DNA of 7,395 bases. Source: Candidatus Omnitrophota bacterium (GTDB lineage Bacteria > Omnitrophota > Gorgyraeia > Zapsychrales > Zapsychraceae). Made by a program: the position numbers and the translations under genes. Where the stretch lies: the NCBI GenBank assembly GCA_018399915.1, contig JAGYNW010000095.1, positions 1-7,395 of the forward strand, given 5' to 3'. Below are positions 1 to 6,164 of this stretch, one piece after another (position 1 is the stretch's first letter; every line of letters starts with the position of its first letter). The notes below the pieces were generated by a model. That model made no database searches and was not told the origin of the DNA. It saw only the letters and a list, made by a program, of their open reading frames with translations.

Positions 1-52
1 ATCCTTTTAAGGTCGGTCTTTTGAGCGGATATCGGTTGAGCTATTTAAGATA

Positions 53-883
53 TTGGAGACGGATAACGCCTCTGTTGTTATCCGTCAGATGGACCAGGTA
101 AAATTGATCGACCGGATCCTTCCGCAGGTTGCCGGTATGTTTCAATGCAAGCAGGGTCTCTATCATCACCTTGATGTGTGGAAACATTCGCTGGAAACCG
201 TGAGGCAGCAGGAAAAGATTTTTAAAGATTTTTCTTCGAATGCCGATATCCGCGCCTATCTGCAACAATCTTTGGGGGGCAACCGAAGCCGGAAAGCCCT
301 GATCAAATTGGGCGCCTTGTTGCATGATGTGGGTAAGCCGGATACACGCAAGATTGAAAAAGGGAAATATTCTTTCCATGCCCATGAACATGTGGGTCAA
401 AGGATCGTTAAATCCATTGCCCGAACATTAAAGTTATCAACCAGGGAAAGGCACGCCTTGGAGGATATGGTGCAAATGCATTTGCGGCCAGGTTATTTGT
501 CCAATTATAAACGTCCTACCGAGCGTGCCATTTACCGCTTCTTCCGGGATGCCGGGGAGGAAGCAGTAAGTATTCTGCTTTTATCTTTAGCTGATCAAAG
601 ATCGACCCGGGGCCCGTTAACCACAGAAAAGGATCAGGCCCATCATGAGAACATTTGCCGGTCCCTGATCGAGCGGTTTTTTGTCAAGCAAAAGGAAGAA
701 CCGTTCATCCGTCTCATAACCGGGCATGATGTCATGAAGAAATTGAAGATAGGTGCTTGTGCGACGGTGGGGCAAATATTGGCGGAAGTGGAGGAACGTC
801 AAACGTTGGGAAAGGTCCGGACAAAATCAGAGGCCTTAAAAGCGGTCCAGGAAATCTTCCAAAAGATTAAGGAGAAGTCTTGA
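53..883 (+). pseudogene. C-terminal part (RNA-binding + HD domain) of a CCA-adding enzyme / poly(A) polymerase family protein, 5' end interrupted
   Basis: The family adds CCA to tRNA 3' ends or polyadenylates RNA; its C-terminal HD domain is a metal-dependent phosphohydrolase. Counting from the TTG at 53, residues 38-49 (YHHLDVWKHSLE), the HD pair at 91-92 (LLHDVGKP), H109/H111, H143 (MHLRP) and D181 (LADQRSTRG) give the H...HD...D metal site in the spacing usual for this family. Residues 1-26 plus the in-frame codons from 11 (GRSFERISVELFKIL) match the RNA-binding helices that precede the HD domain. The nucleotidyltransferase head, about 200 residues in full-length members, is missing. An in-frame TAA at 8-10 blocks it, and no ATG, GTG or TTG occurs between 11 and 53. 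The TTG at 53 has no Shine-Dalgarno sequence, unlike the other genes here. Either the gene is broken by a nonsense or frameshift change, or the sequence has an error, or a shortened HD protein is made. Family assignment is firm; intactness is uncertain. Confidence 0.8.
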
Positions 884-884
884 T

Positions 885-1532
885 ATGAGACAGGCAATGG
901 TGTTTTTATTTTTATTTTTTATTCCGGCGATGGCCTTTGGCGGACAGGTCATGGTTGAGCTTGAATCAGGCAGGGTCTTTGAGGCTGTGATTATCGAGGA
1001 AACCGAGAAACAGTATATCTTTGAGGTAAAGGGGGTTGAGGTCCCGATGCAAAAATTTCTTATCAAGTCAGTTTCTTCCAAAGAAGAGGCATCAGTTTCA
1101 GAAGAAAGAAAACCCGAGGATACTCGCGCGCAGGAGGCAGCCTCTGCCGGGCGTATCTGCGGAACAATCCATCTTGTTCCCGCCGAAGCCCAAGGGCATT
1201 TGTATGTGTGGTTTTCGCCTGTAATGGATGAAGCCGGGCCAGCACCGGCCCGCAAATATTATCAGGCGATTGCTGCTGAGGATATTAAAGGCACCGCAGT
1301 CGCGTATGTGATCGATAATATTCCGCCGGGCGAATATCAAGGCTATGTGACTTGGGATACCGGGGAGCCGAAATGGAAAAAGAGCTGGGGGAACGGCAAT
1401 TATCCGGCTTATCCCGGCGATTACACGGGAATGACAGTGGAGCCGGTTGTGGTTGAAGCAGATGCGCAACCCGCGCAAGAAGATATCGACTGTGTGTTTT
1501 TTTTGAAGCCCGCAGAGAAAAAACATGACTGA
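885..1532 (+). CDS. Secreted/periplasmic hypothetical protein with a beta-rich C-terminal domain
   Basis: I do not recognise a named family for this 215-residue protein. Residues 1-19 are a signal peptide: a short basic start (MRQ), a run of F/L/I/A, then AMA-FG, with likely cleavage after A17 or G19. Residues 21-63 (QVMVELESGRVFEAVIIEETEKQ...) look like a small beta domain of alternating hydrophobic residues. A charged Glu/Ser/Ala-rich linker spans about 64-88. Residues 89-208 (GTIHLVP...LYVWFSPV...IPPGEYQGYVTWDTG) resemble a beta-sandwich of the carboxypeptidase-regulatory/prealbumin type: the IDNIPPGEYQ turn recalls the 'L.pGtY.v' signature of that fold. A Trp/Tyr/Gly/Pro-rich stretch follows (152-182). 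The start is set by GGAG at 871-874, 10 nt upstream. It begins 1 nt after the preceding stop, so the two are probably co-transcribed. Exported location is well supported; function is unknown. Confidence 0.85.
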   Translation: MRQAMVFLFLFFIPAMAFGGQVMVELESGRVFEAVIIEETEKQYIFEVKGVEVPMQKFLIKSVSSKEEASVSEERKPEDTRAQEAASAGRICGTIHLVPAEAQGHLYVWFSPVMDEAGPAPARKYYQAIAAEDIKGTAVAYVIDNIPPGEYQGYVTWDTGEPKWKKSWGNGNYPAYPGDYTGMTVEPVVVEADAQPAQEDIDCVFFLKPAEKKHD

Positions 1533-1554
1533 TACGGCTTTGTTTCAGGCTTAT

Positions 1555-1596
1555 ATCTAAGAGGGTGTTATTAAGTCCCCTCAAGTTAGATTTTTT
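1555..1596 (+). terminator. Hairpin with T-rich tail after the secreted-protein gene (terminator or attenuator)
   Basis: ATCTAA-GAGGG (1555-1565) pairs with CCCTC (1578-1582) and TTAGAT (1586-1591), with a 3-nt bulge at 1583-1585 and a 12-nt loop. TTTTTT follows at 1591-1596, then more T/A. This fits a rho-independent terminator of moderate strength. It ends only about 10 nt before the next gene's ribosome binding site, and I see no good promoter between the genes, so partial read-through is likely. Confidence 0.55.
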
Positions 1597-1606
1597 AATT
1601 TTTAAA

Positions 1607-1612
1607 AGGAGG
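1607..1612 (+). promoter_or_regulatory. Ribosome binding site that decides the start of the PH-like protein
   Basis: A perfect AGGAGG lies 5 nt before the ATG at 1618. It overlaps the possible in-frame GTG at 1612, which therefore cannot be the start served by this site; ATG 1618 is chosen. Confidence 0.8.
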
Positions 1613-1617
1613 TGCTG

Positions 1618-2055
1618 ATGAACGTGCTTTTTTGGGTATTAGGTACAGGTATTTTTTTGGTCCTTGTTTTGGTTTCGATCAAGACCATTGCCCTCAGACA
1701 GCAAAAGAAAATCCTTGAAAAATTTAAAGATAAAAAAATACTCGAGATGTCAGCCGGGGCCAATTTTTTTGGGCAGGAATCCTCAGGCATGGTTCAGGTG
1801 CGGGGCAATGGGGCTTTAGTCCTTATGGAAGATTCTTTGTATTTTAAGATGTGGGTGCCGGAAAGGGACTTTTCTATTCCTGTTAAGGCGATGGTAACCA
1901 CTGAAATCGTCAGTTCGCATTTGGGTAAAACAAAACTTCAGTCGCTTTTTAAGGTTGTTTTCACTAATCAGAAGGGGGAGAAAGATTCTGCGGCATGGCT
2001 TGTTGCTAATCCGCATAAATGGGTAGAGAAAGTAAATAATCTTAAAGCCCGTTAG
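1618..2055 (+). CDS. Membrane-anchored protein with PH-like/GRAM-like domain
   Basis: This is a 145-residue protein. Residues 3-25 form one hydrophobic transmembrane helix (VLFWVLGTGIFLVLVLVSI). A basic helical linker follows (about 27-43, RQQKKILEKFKDKK), then a compact domain at 46-143. The domain contains NFFGQESSGMVQVRGNGALVLMEDSLYFKMW and RDFSIPVKAMVTTEIVSSHLGKTK, then a strand (SLFKVVFTNQKGEKDSAAWLVA) and a final amphipathic helix (NPHKWVEKVNNL). The strand-rich barrel capped by a C-terminal helix, with 'G.L.LmeD.LyF..W.p.R...IP', is the pattern I associate with bacterial PH-like and GRAM-like domains. The positive-inside rule puts the domain in the cytoplasm. It is bracketed by two terminator-like hairpins and is probably a single-gene unit fed by read-through. 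A role in membrane or lipid sensing would be inference only. Confidence 0.85.
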   Translation: MNVLFWVLGTGIFLVLVLVSIKTIALRQQKKILEKFKDKKILEMSAGANFFGQESSGMVQVRGNGALVLMEDSLYFKMWVPERDFSIPVKAMVTTEIVSSHLGKTKLQSLFKVVFTNQKGEKDSAAWLVANPHKWVEKVNNLKAR

Positions 2056-2083
2056 GATTATTTAATAATAATTCTTGGAGCAC

Positions 2084-2124
2084 AAGGCCCTGAACTGTGA
2101 CAACACAGATTCAGGGCCTTTTTT
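2084..2124 (+). terminator. Strong rho-independent terminator
   Basis: AAGGCCCTGAA-CTGTG (2084-2099) pairs with CACAG and TTCAGGGCCTT (2104-2120) across an ACAA loop, with a single bulged A at 2109. That gives 16 base pairs with a GC-rich lower stem, followed by six T (2119-2124). It lies 28 nt after the stop codon of the PH-like gene and separates it from the DUF2089 promoter. Confidence 0.93.
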
Positions 2125-2190
2125 AATGGGGGCATTTAAATAAAATTAAAAAATTATTCCAATTTGTTTTAATAAAAGTAAAGTAATCGG

Positions 2191-2218
2191 TTGACATGTT
2201 TTAACATTATGATATTCT
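2191..2218 (+). promoter_or_regulatory. Sigma70-like promoter for the DUF2089-LemA-coiled-coil unit
   Basis: A perfect TTGACA -35 box (2191-2196) and TATTCT (2213-2218) are separated by 16 bp, placing the start of transcription near 2225. The upstream 60 bp are very A/T-rich, like an UP element. It sits directly after a strong terminator and about 20 bp before the DUF2089 start codon. A better -10 sequence, TATGAT at 2208-2213, is too close to the -35 box to be used with it. Confidence 0.6.
2196..2207 (+). promoter_or_regulatory. Candidate operator: small inverted repeat in the promoter spacer
   Basis: ATGTT-TT-AACAT is a perfect 5-bp inverted repeat between the -35 and -10 boxes. A second one, ATATT-CTC-AATAT (2212-2224), covers the -10 region and start site. 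Because the first gene downstream encodes an HTH protein, autoregulation is plausible. In A/T-rich DNA such short repeats also arise by chance, so confidence is low. Confidence 0.25.
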
Positions 2219-2239
2219 CAATATTAATGAGGTATAGCG

Positions 2240-2533
2240 ATGCGAATCCATGAATGCCCTTTTTGTAAAGGAAAAGTCCAGTTTAAAAAGGTTGAATGCC
2301 AACAATGTGGCGTCAGTTTTGAAGGTGATCTCTATACATCCCCGCTTACCGGCCTTTCTGAAGACCAGCAGAAATTTATTGAATTATTCATTCTTAACAG
2401 CGGCAGCTTAAAGGCGATGGCCCGGATCTTAGAGGTCACATATCCGACCGTCCGTTCTAAATTGAATCATATCATAGACAAGTTAACCACAGAAATACAA
2501 AAAGAAAGTCATAATCACGGGAAGGCAGAATAA
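2240..2533 (+). CDS. DUF2089 family zinc-ribbon/helix-turn-helix regulator
   Basis: This 97-residue protein is a probable DNA-binding regulator. Residues 5-28 form a zinc ribbon with two CxxC pairs: C6/C9 (CPFC) and C20/C23 (CQQC). Residues 30-52 carry the family's 'L..SPL..LS.eQ..FiELFi' segment. Residues 53-84 (SGSLKAMARILEVTYPTVRSKLNHIIDKL) are a helix-turn-helix in which VTYPTVRSKL is the expected recognition helix. This order and length match DUF2089 proteins. The tail (85-97) is charged. The start at ATG 2240 has GAGG at 2229-2232, 7 nt upstream. It is the first gene after its own promoter and is followed 37 nt later by lemA-like and coiled-coil genes, so it probably controls them and itself. 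DUF2089 ligands are, to my knowledge, unknown. Confidence 0.93.
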   Translation: MRIHECPFCKGKVQFKKVECQQCGVSFEGDLYTSPLTGLSEDQQKFIELFILNSGSLKAMARILEVTYPTVRSKLNHIIDKLTTEIQKESHNHGKAE

Positions 2534-2570
2534 GTGTCTATTATTTATTGATCAAAAAAGGAGATTTAAA

Positions 2571-3158
2571 ATGGGGGGGAACGAAGAATTTTATATTGTT
2601 ATGTCCGGGTTTTTTATTGTCTTGTTAATTTGCTCGATTTTTCTTTTATTTTATAATATATTAAGGAAACGTGAGGAGAAGGTAGATGAGACTTGGTCCC
2701 GGATAAGCTGGTTGTATCAAAAGAAAATAGAATTGATCCCATCTCTTCTGGATGTGGTAAAGAAATACGCGCGCAATGAAAGAGACACCTTTGAAAGTGT
2801 TATTTGCGCCAGCACAAAGGCCCAGGAACTTGTCGCGCAGATTGAGGTAACTCCATATTCTTCGGAAAAAAAAGTTGAAGAGGTCTTTAAAACGGAAGGC
2901 ATATTGAATGTGGGTTTTGACAAGATCGACGCCTTAAAAAAAGAATATCCCCTTCTTATGGTTGACGCACGTTATTTGATTATTCAGAAGCAGCTGTCTG
3001 AGTCAGAAAAAGGGATAATAGAAGCCAGGCGGAATTATGAGCAGTTTGTTCAAAAGTGTAATTCTGGATTAAAACGGTTTCCTTTGAATATGATGCAAAG
3101 CCTCTTTGTTTGGGAGGATAGTTTATCTTATGGAGAGGAAACGCAAAAGCAATTTTGA
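2571..3158 (+). CDS. lemA: LemA family membrane protein
   Basis: This is a 195-residue LemA-family protein. Residues 8-28 are a single transmembrane helix ending in YN (28-29), the usual start of the LemA domain. Family landmarks follow in order: VDETWSRI (38-45), the LIPSLLDVVKKYA block (55-67; consensus LIPNLVetVKgYa), NERDTFESV (69-77), EYPLLMVDARYLIIQKQLSESEKGIIEARRNYEQFVQKCN (125-164), and RFPLNMMQSLF (169-179). The fold is a long antiparallel helical bundle held at the membrane; its biochemical role is not established. AAGGAGA at 2559-2565 sets the start. Differences from consensus are YQKK instead of the common 'LkRR', and an extra charged insert at about 92-112. The YgcG/TPM partner gene often found beside lemA is not here; instead there is DUF2089 upstream and a coiled-coil protein downstream. 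Confidence 0.95.
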   Translation: MGGNEEFYIVMSGFFIVLLICSIFLLFYNILRKREEKVDETWSRISWLYQKKIELIPSLLDVVKKYARNERDTFESVICASTKAQELVAQIEVTPYSSEKKVEEVFKTEGILNVGFDKIDALKKEYPLLMVDARYLIIQKQLSESEKGIIEARRNYEQFVQKCNSGLKRFPLNMMQSLFVWEDSLSYGEETQKQF

Positions 3159-3187
3159 GTTAATGAAAATAACATTAATAGGATCAA

Positions 3188-3209
3188 AGCGTTAACCCAA
3201 GATAACGTT
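3188..3209 (+). other. Intergenic hairpin between lemA and the coiled-coil gene
   Basis: AGCGTTA (3188-3194) pairs with TAACGTT (3203-3209), including one G-T pair, around an 8-nt loop, just before the GGGAG ribosome binding site (3213-3217) of the next gene. A smaller inverted repeat, TTAATG/CATTAA (3160-3165 and 3173-3178), precedes it. Neither has a T-tract, so they are not terminators. They could mark an mRNA processing or translation-control site, or be chance. Confidence 0.3.
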
Positions 3210-3222
3210 ACAGGGAGTTTTT

Positions 3223-4659
3223 ATGAACGATAAATTCATTTTTTTATTAGCGATTATTTTAGCCGTATCCGGATTATACACATACGATAAATATAAGATC
3301 GGGCAGGGAGAGCCGAGTCCGATCGGGCAAATGATCGATTACGCGGGTTTAGCTAAGTACATTGACATGTTTGAGAAAAAGGAGACCGTAAAAACAGAAA
3401 TAGAATATTTTCACTTTGATTCCAGGGAGAGTATCAAAAATTTGTTGGCGCTTCAGGATGAGCTAAAAGAAAAAAGGAATGCGCTCATTGCCAAGCGCAA
3501 GACTATCCTTGAGAAATTGCAGGGCTTGAACGGAGGCATGCAAAAGGAAACAGAGGCTTATATCAGTCTTTTGGAAAAAGAAAGGATGCGCATTCTTGAA
3601 TCTTTGCCGAAAATGCAGCAATACGGAAAACAGGTCGCTGAGGCCTATTACCGAGGGGATACAGTCACGCAGAATCAATATTATGCGGCATTCAAAGACG
3701 CGATTATGAAGGTTTTTGAGGATGTGACGGATGATCCCGAAGAAAATATTCCCTATATCGTCAATAAACTTAAACGCATGGAAGAATTGCTCTCCAGGGA
3801 ACAGGATGCCATCAACCGGTATTGTTCGGATGTGCGGGGTGCGGATTTGACGGAGAATGAATTTGTCGCTCGATGTATCAAGAAAAGGGTTGTTGACCTT
3901 CAGGAAGATATCAAGGCCTACAGCAAGATCGTCAAGAATCCGGAAGATGATTTTTTAAAAGTCAAAGAAATGACGGATTTATTGGATTATGAAATACAGT
4001 TGTTGAAAAATAATTCTGAAGCAACCGAAGACCGTATTGCCCAGGGAGCCGAAGAGGTTGAGGAAGGGATGCGTTATTTGGTCCAGGAACTGGTTGAGAT
4101 CTCGGATAAGGACTTGCACGCCTTTCTCAGGCTGTATTCCAGTTTTCAGAAAGAGCAAGAGGCCTTGTTGAATAATTTAGCCAGTAATCACAGGCGATTC
4201 ATCAGCAGTCAGAAAATGAATCAGCCCCGCATCAAATCCCTCCTGGAAAGTCTCAATGCCTATTCGCGATTCGATTTTTCAAGCGTGCTTGACAAGTATG
4301 ACCGTTTGGCGCCTCAGAGAGAGGCATTGATACAGGAGTTCATTGCCAATGAGAGGGAACTGTTCCTTTCTACCAAAAATCGTAGAAAAGGTAATCGCGC
4401 GTTTGTGAACAATCTGATCAGAAAGCATGAAAGCCTTAAAAAGAAAATGAATGAAGATGGCGGGTCTGATGCTGCTGGAAAATTGTCTGCCCCGGGAAGT
4501 AATGTATCTCAGGTTATTCAAGGCAGTGATAATGCGGGATCTGAATTGATGGAAGAAAGGCGCAGACAACGAAGGTATCAGGAGCAAGATAAACGCCTTA
4601 CCGATCAGAAAATGGATGCGCTAAGGACCAAGGCGCGCCATGACGGATTTTATGATTAA
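3223..4659 (+). CDS. Membrane-anchored, largely coiled-coil protein of unknown function
   Basis: I do not recognise this 478-residue protein. Residues 4-20 (KFIFLLAIILAVSGLYT) form a transmembrane signal anchor with no clear cleavage site. Residues 21-65 are a less charged segment (GEPSPIGQMIDYAGLAKYIDMF). From about 68 to 410 nearly everything is charged amphipathic helix rich in E, K, L, Q and R. Strong coiled-coil stretches are at 68-145, 182-200, 222-320 and 333-410, with hints of repeated helical hairpins. Two cysteines (C201, C218) could form a pair. Residues 411-440 are a flexible Gly/Ser/Asn-rich linker, and 441-478 a very basic/acidic helix (ELMEERRRQRRYQEQDKRL). GGGAG at 3213-3217, 5 nt upstream, sets the start. 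It is 64 nt behind lemA with no terminator between, so probably part of the same operon and a candidate LemA partner. A structural or scaffold role is inference. Confidence 0.88.
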   Translation: MNDKFIFLLAIILAVSGLYTYDKYKIGQGEPSPIGQMIDYAGLAKYIDMFEKKETVKTEIEYFHFDSRESIKNLLALQDELKEKRNALIAKRKTILEKLQGLNGGMQKETEAYISLLEKERMRILESLPKMQQYGKQVAEAYYRGDTVTQNQYYAAFKDAIMKVFEDVTDDPEENIPYIVNKLKRMEELLSREQDAINRYCSDVRGADLTENEFVARCIKKRVVDLQEDIKAYSKIVKNPEDDFLKVKEMTDLLDYEIQLLKNNSEATEDRIAQGAEEVEEGMRYLVQELVEISDKDLHAFLRLYSSFQKEQEALLNNLASNHRRFISSQKMNQPRIKSLLESLNAYSRFDFSSVLDKYDRLAPQREALIQEFIANERELFLSTKNRRKGNRAFVNNLIRKHESLKKKMNEDGGSDAAGKLSAPGSNVSQVIQGSDNAGSELMEERRRQRRYQEQDKRLTDQKMDALRTKARHDGFYD

Positions 4660-4676
4660 TTTCCTGTCCTTTCTTT

Positions 4677-4709
4677 TTTATTTCACAGTGAATAAATAAT
4701 CTTTTTTTT
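4677..4709 (+). terminator. Possible weak terminator after the coiled-coil gene
   Basis: TTTAT/TCA (4677-4685, one bulged T) pairs with TGAATAAA (4689-4696) around CAG, and a run of eight T follows at 4702-4709. The T-tract is good but the stem is A/T-rich and short, so termination may be inefficient. This may matter because I find no convincing promoter for the flavoprotein gene in 4697-4772. Confidence 0.35.
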
Positions 4710-4772
4710 GAGTTCATGCTTGTTATGCCTCTGGGCCGTCCTGTGTGTCTGTCTATGCGGAGATTTTTTTTT

Positions 4773-6008
4773 ATGAATAAAATTCTTGTTATTGGAGGTG
4801 GTCCCGCCGGGATGATGGCAGCTATTGCCGCGGCGGGGTCGCAGACGCATGTTCGGCTTTTTGAGAAAAACGCGGAGCCGGGACGGAAATTGCTGTTAAC
4901 CGGTAAAGGTCGCTGTAATGTGACGAATATGGCCTCATTAGAGGAATTCTTAACCCGGTTTCCCCGAAACGGCAATTTTCTTCGAGATGCTTTCAAGGTG
5001 TTTTTTAATCATGACTTGGCGTCCTTTTTTGAAGAGCGGGGATTGGGAATTAAGGAGGAGCGCCAAAAAAGGGCCTTTCCTGTTACGGACAAAGCCCAGA
5101 GTGTTTTGGATGTCTTAAAAAATGAGCTGTATCAAAAAAAGATCCAGATGACTTTTAATGTTGCTGTAGCCCGGATCCTTATCGCTAATAGCTCGGTTAC
5201 CGGTATCCTATTGGCTAATGGTCAGAAAATTTTAGCGGATAAAGTCATTCTGGCTACCGGGGGTTGCTCTTATCCGTTGACAGGTTCCACCGGTCAAGGT
5301 TTAGCTATGGCAGAAACATTGGGGCATACCCTTATCCCGGCAAGGCCGGCTTTAGTGCCGTTAGAGACAAGGCAAACGTTTGTAAAAACATTGATGGGAT
5401 TAACCTTGAAAAATATCCGCCTGCGATTTATTAGGGGAAAAAAGAAATTGAGTTCTGATGTCGGGGAATTGCTTTTTACGGATTTCGGAATTTCCGGACC
5501 TTTGGTCTTGTCTATGAGCGGCCAGGTTGCCGATATGCTTTTAGGCGGGAAAGTCTATGCTGAGATTGATCTGAAGCCGGGTTTGGATGCGCCGACTTTA
5601 ACCGCAAGGCTTGAACGCGAGTTCCGGGACAATCCGCGTATTCTGCTGAAAAATATTATGAAAAAGTTTTTCCCGGCAAAGTTCGGGTGGGTCTTTATTC
5701 AGCAGTTGAAAATTGATCCGGACAAAAAAGTCAGTCAGGTTTTACCTGCGGAGCTTAAGGCCATGTGCGCGGCCATGAAGGCCTTTCGGCTTGATATTGC
5801 GCAGACACGGCCTTTGCGGTATGCCATGGTTACGCAGGGAGGGGTTAAGGCAAAAGAGATCAATCCGCGGACCATGGCGTCCCGGCTTATCCAGGGGCTT
5901 TATTTTGCCGGAGAGATCATAGATTTTCATGCGGATACAGGCGGGTTTAATTTGCAGGCAGCCTTTTCCACGGGTTTTTTGGCCGGTCGAAGCGCGGGCC
6001 TTGATTAG
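4773..6008 (+). CDS. HI0933/YhiN/BaiN-family FAD-dependent oxidoreductase
   Basis: This is a 411-residue cytoplasmic flavoprotein of the HI0933-like family (E. coli YhiN; includes BaiN bile-acid reductase and enzymes labelled aminoacetone oxidase). Residues 4-13 hold the FAD-binding ILVIGGGPAG. Residues 37-52 hold the family signature GRKLLLTGKGRCNVTN. ILATGGCSYPLTGSTGQG (159-176) is the second dinucleotide-related motif. GELLFTDFGISGPLVLSMS (231-249) marks the family-specific middle domain. The C-terminal FAD block runs from VTQGGV (353-358) through GLYFAGEIIDFHADTGGFNLQAAFSTG (375-401). Length is typical and nothing appears missing. ATG 4773 is preferred because GGAG at 4759-4762 precedes it by 10 nt and the FAD motif then starts three residues in. 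An in-frame ATG at 4755 or 4716 would add an unlikely Phe/Arg-rich leader. The substrate cannot be read from sequence, and family members differ. Confidence 0.95.
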   Translation: MNKILVIGGGPAGMMAAIAAAGSQTHVRLFEKNAEPGRKLLLTGKGRCNVTNMASLEEFLTRFPRNGNFLRDAFKVFFNHDLASFFEERGLGIKEERQKRAFPVTDKAQSVLDVLKNELYQKKIQMTFNVAVARILIANSSVTGILLANGQKILADKVILATGGCSYPLTGSTGQGLAMAETLGHTLIPARPALVPLETRQTFVKTLMGLTLKNIRLRFIRGKKKLSSDVGELLFTDFGISGPLVLSMSGQVADMLLGGKVYAEIDLKPGLDAPTLTARLEREFRDNPRILLKNIMKKFFPAKFGWVFIQQLKIDPDKKVSQVLPAELKAMCAAMKAFRLDIAQTRPLRYAMVTQGGVKAKEINPRTMASRLIQGLYFAGEIIDFHADTGGFNLQAAFSTGFLAGRSAGLD

Positions 6009-6052
6009 TTCACGGTTTTTCCTGAAAGAGCGAAGAAGATTTCATTTCTTTA

Positions 6053-6081
6053 TTGCCATGAGCATAAAGATTCGCTATACT
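6053..6081 (+). promoter_or_regulatory. Sigma70-like promoter for the thioredoxin/DsbD-like gene
   Basis: TTGCCA (6053-6058; 4 of 6 consensus bases) and TATACT (6076-6081; 5 of 6) are separated by exactly 17 bp. Transcription would start near 6088, leaving an untranslated leader of about 77 nt before the ATG at 6165. It lies in the 156-nt gap after the flavoprotein gene, where I see no convincing terminator. Confidence 0.65.
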
Positions 6082-6164
6082 CAGGTATTGTTTGGGAAGT
6101 GGAAAGATCTCTCCGTAATTTTTCGAACTCATTTTAAAATATTATTATTTAAAGGAGCGGTTTG

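Noticed and set aside
836..1584. Several overlapping minus-strand open frames of 60-142 codons opposite the secreted-protein gene.
   Set aside because: They have no ribosome binding sites, odd compositions rich in Arg/Cys/Pro, and mirror a well-supported + strand gene.
2208..2213. TATGAT as the -10 box of the DUF2089 promoter.
   Set aside because: It lies only 11 bp after TTGACA, too close, and no -35 box is present 17 bp upstream of it.
4716..4772. A longer N-terminus for the flavoprotein starting at 4716 or 4755.
   Set aside because: The extra residues (MLVMPLGRPVCLSMRRFFF) are not part of the family, no ribosome binding site precedes 4716, and GGAG at 4759-4762 serves ATG 4773.
4279..4996. 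Minus-strand open frames opposite the end of the coiled-coil gene and the start of the flavoprotein gene.
   Set aside because: They lie opposite clear coding sequence and show no recognisable domain or start signal.
6019..6052. A possible terminator after the flavoprotein gene (AAGAA/TTCTT, with a nearby palindrome around AGATCT at 6105-6110).
   Set aside because: The stems are only 5 bp or have no workable loop, and no T-tract follows at the right distance.
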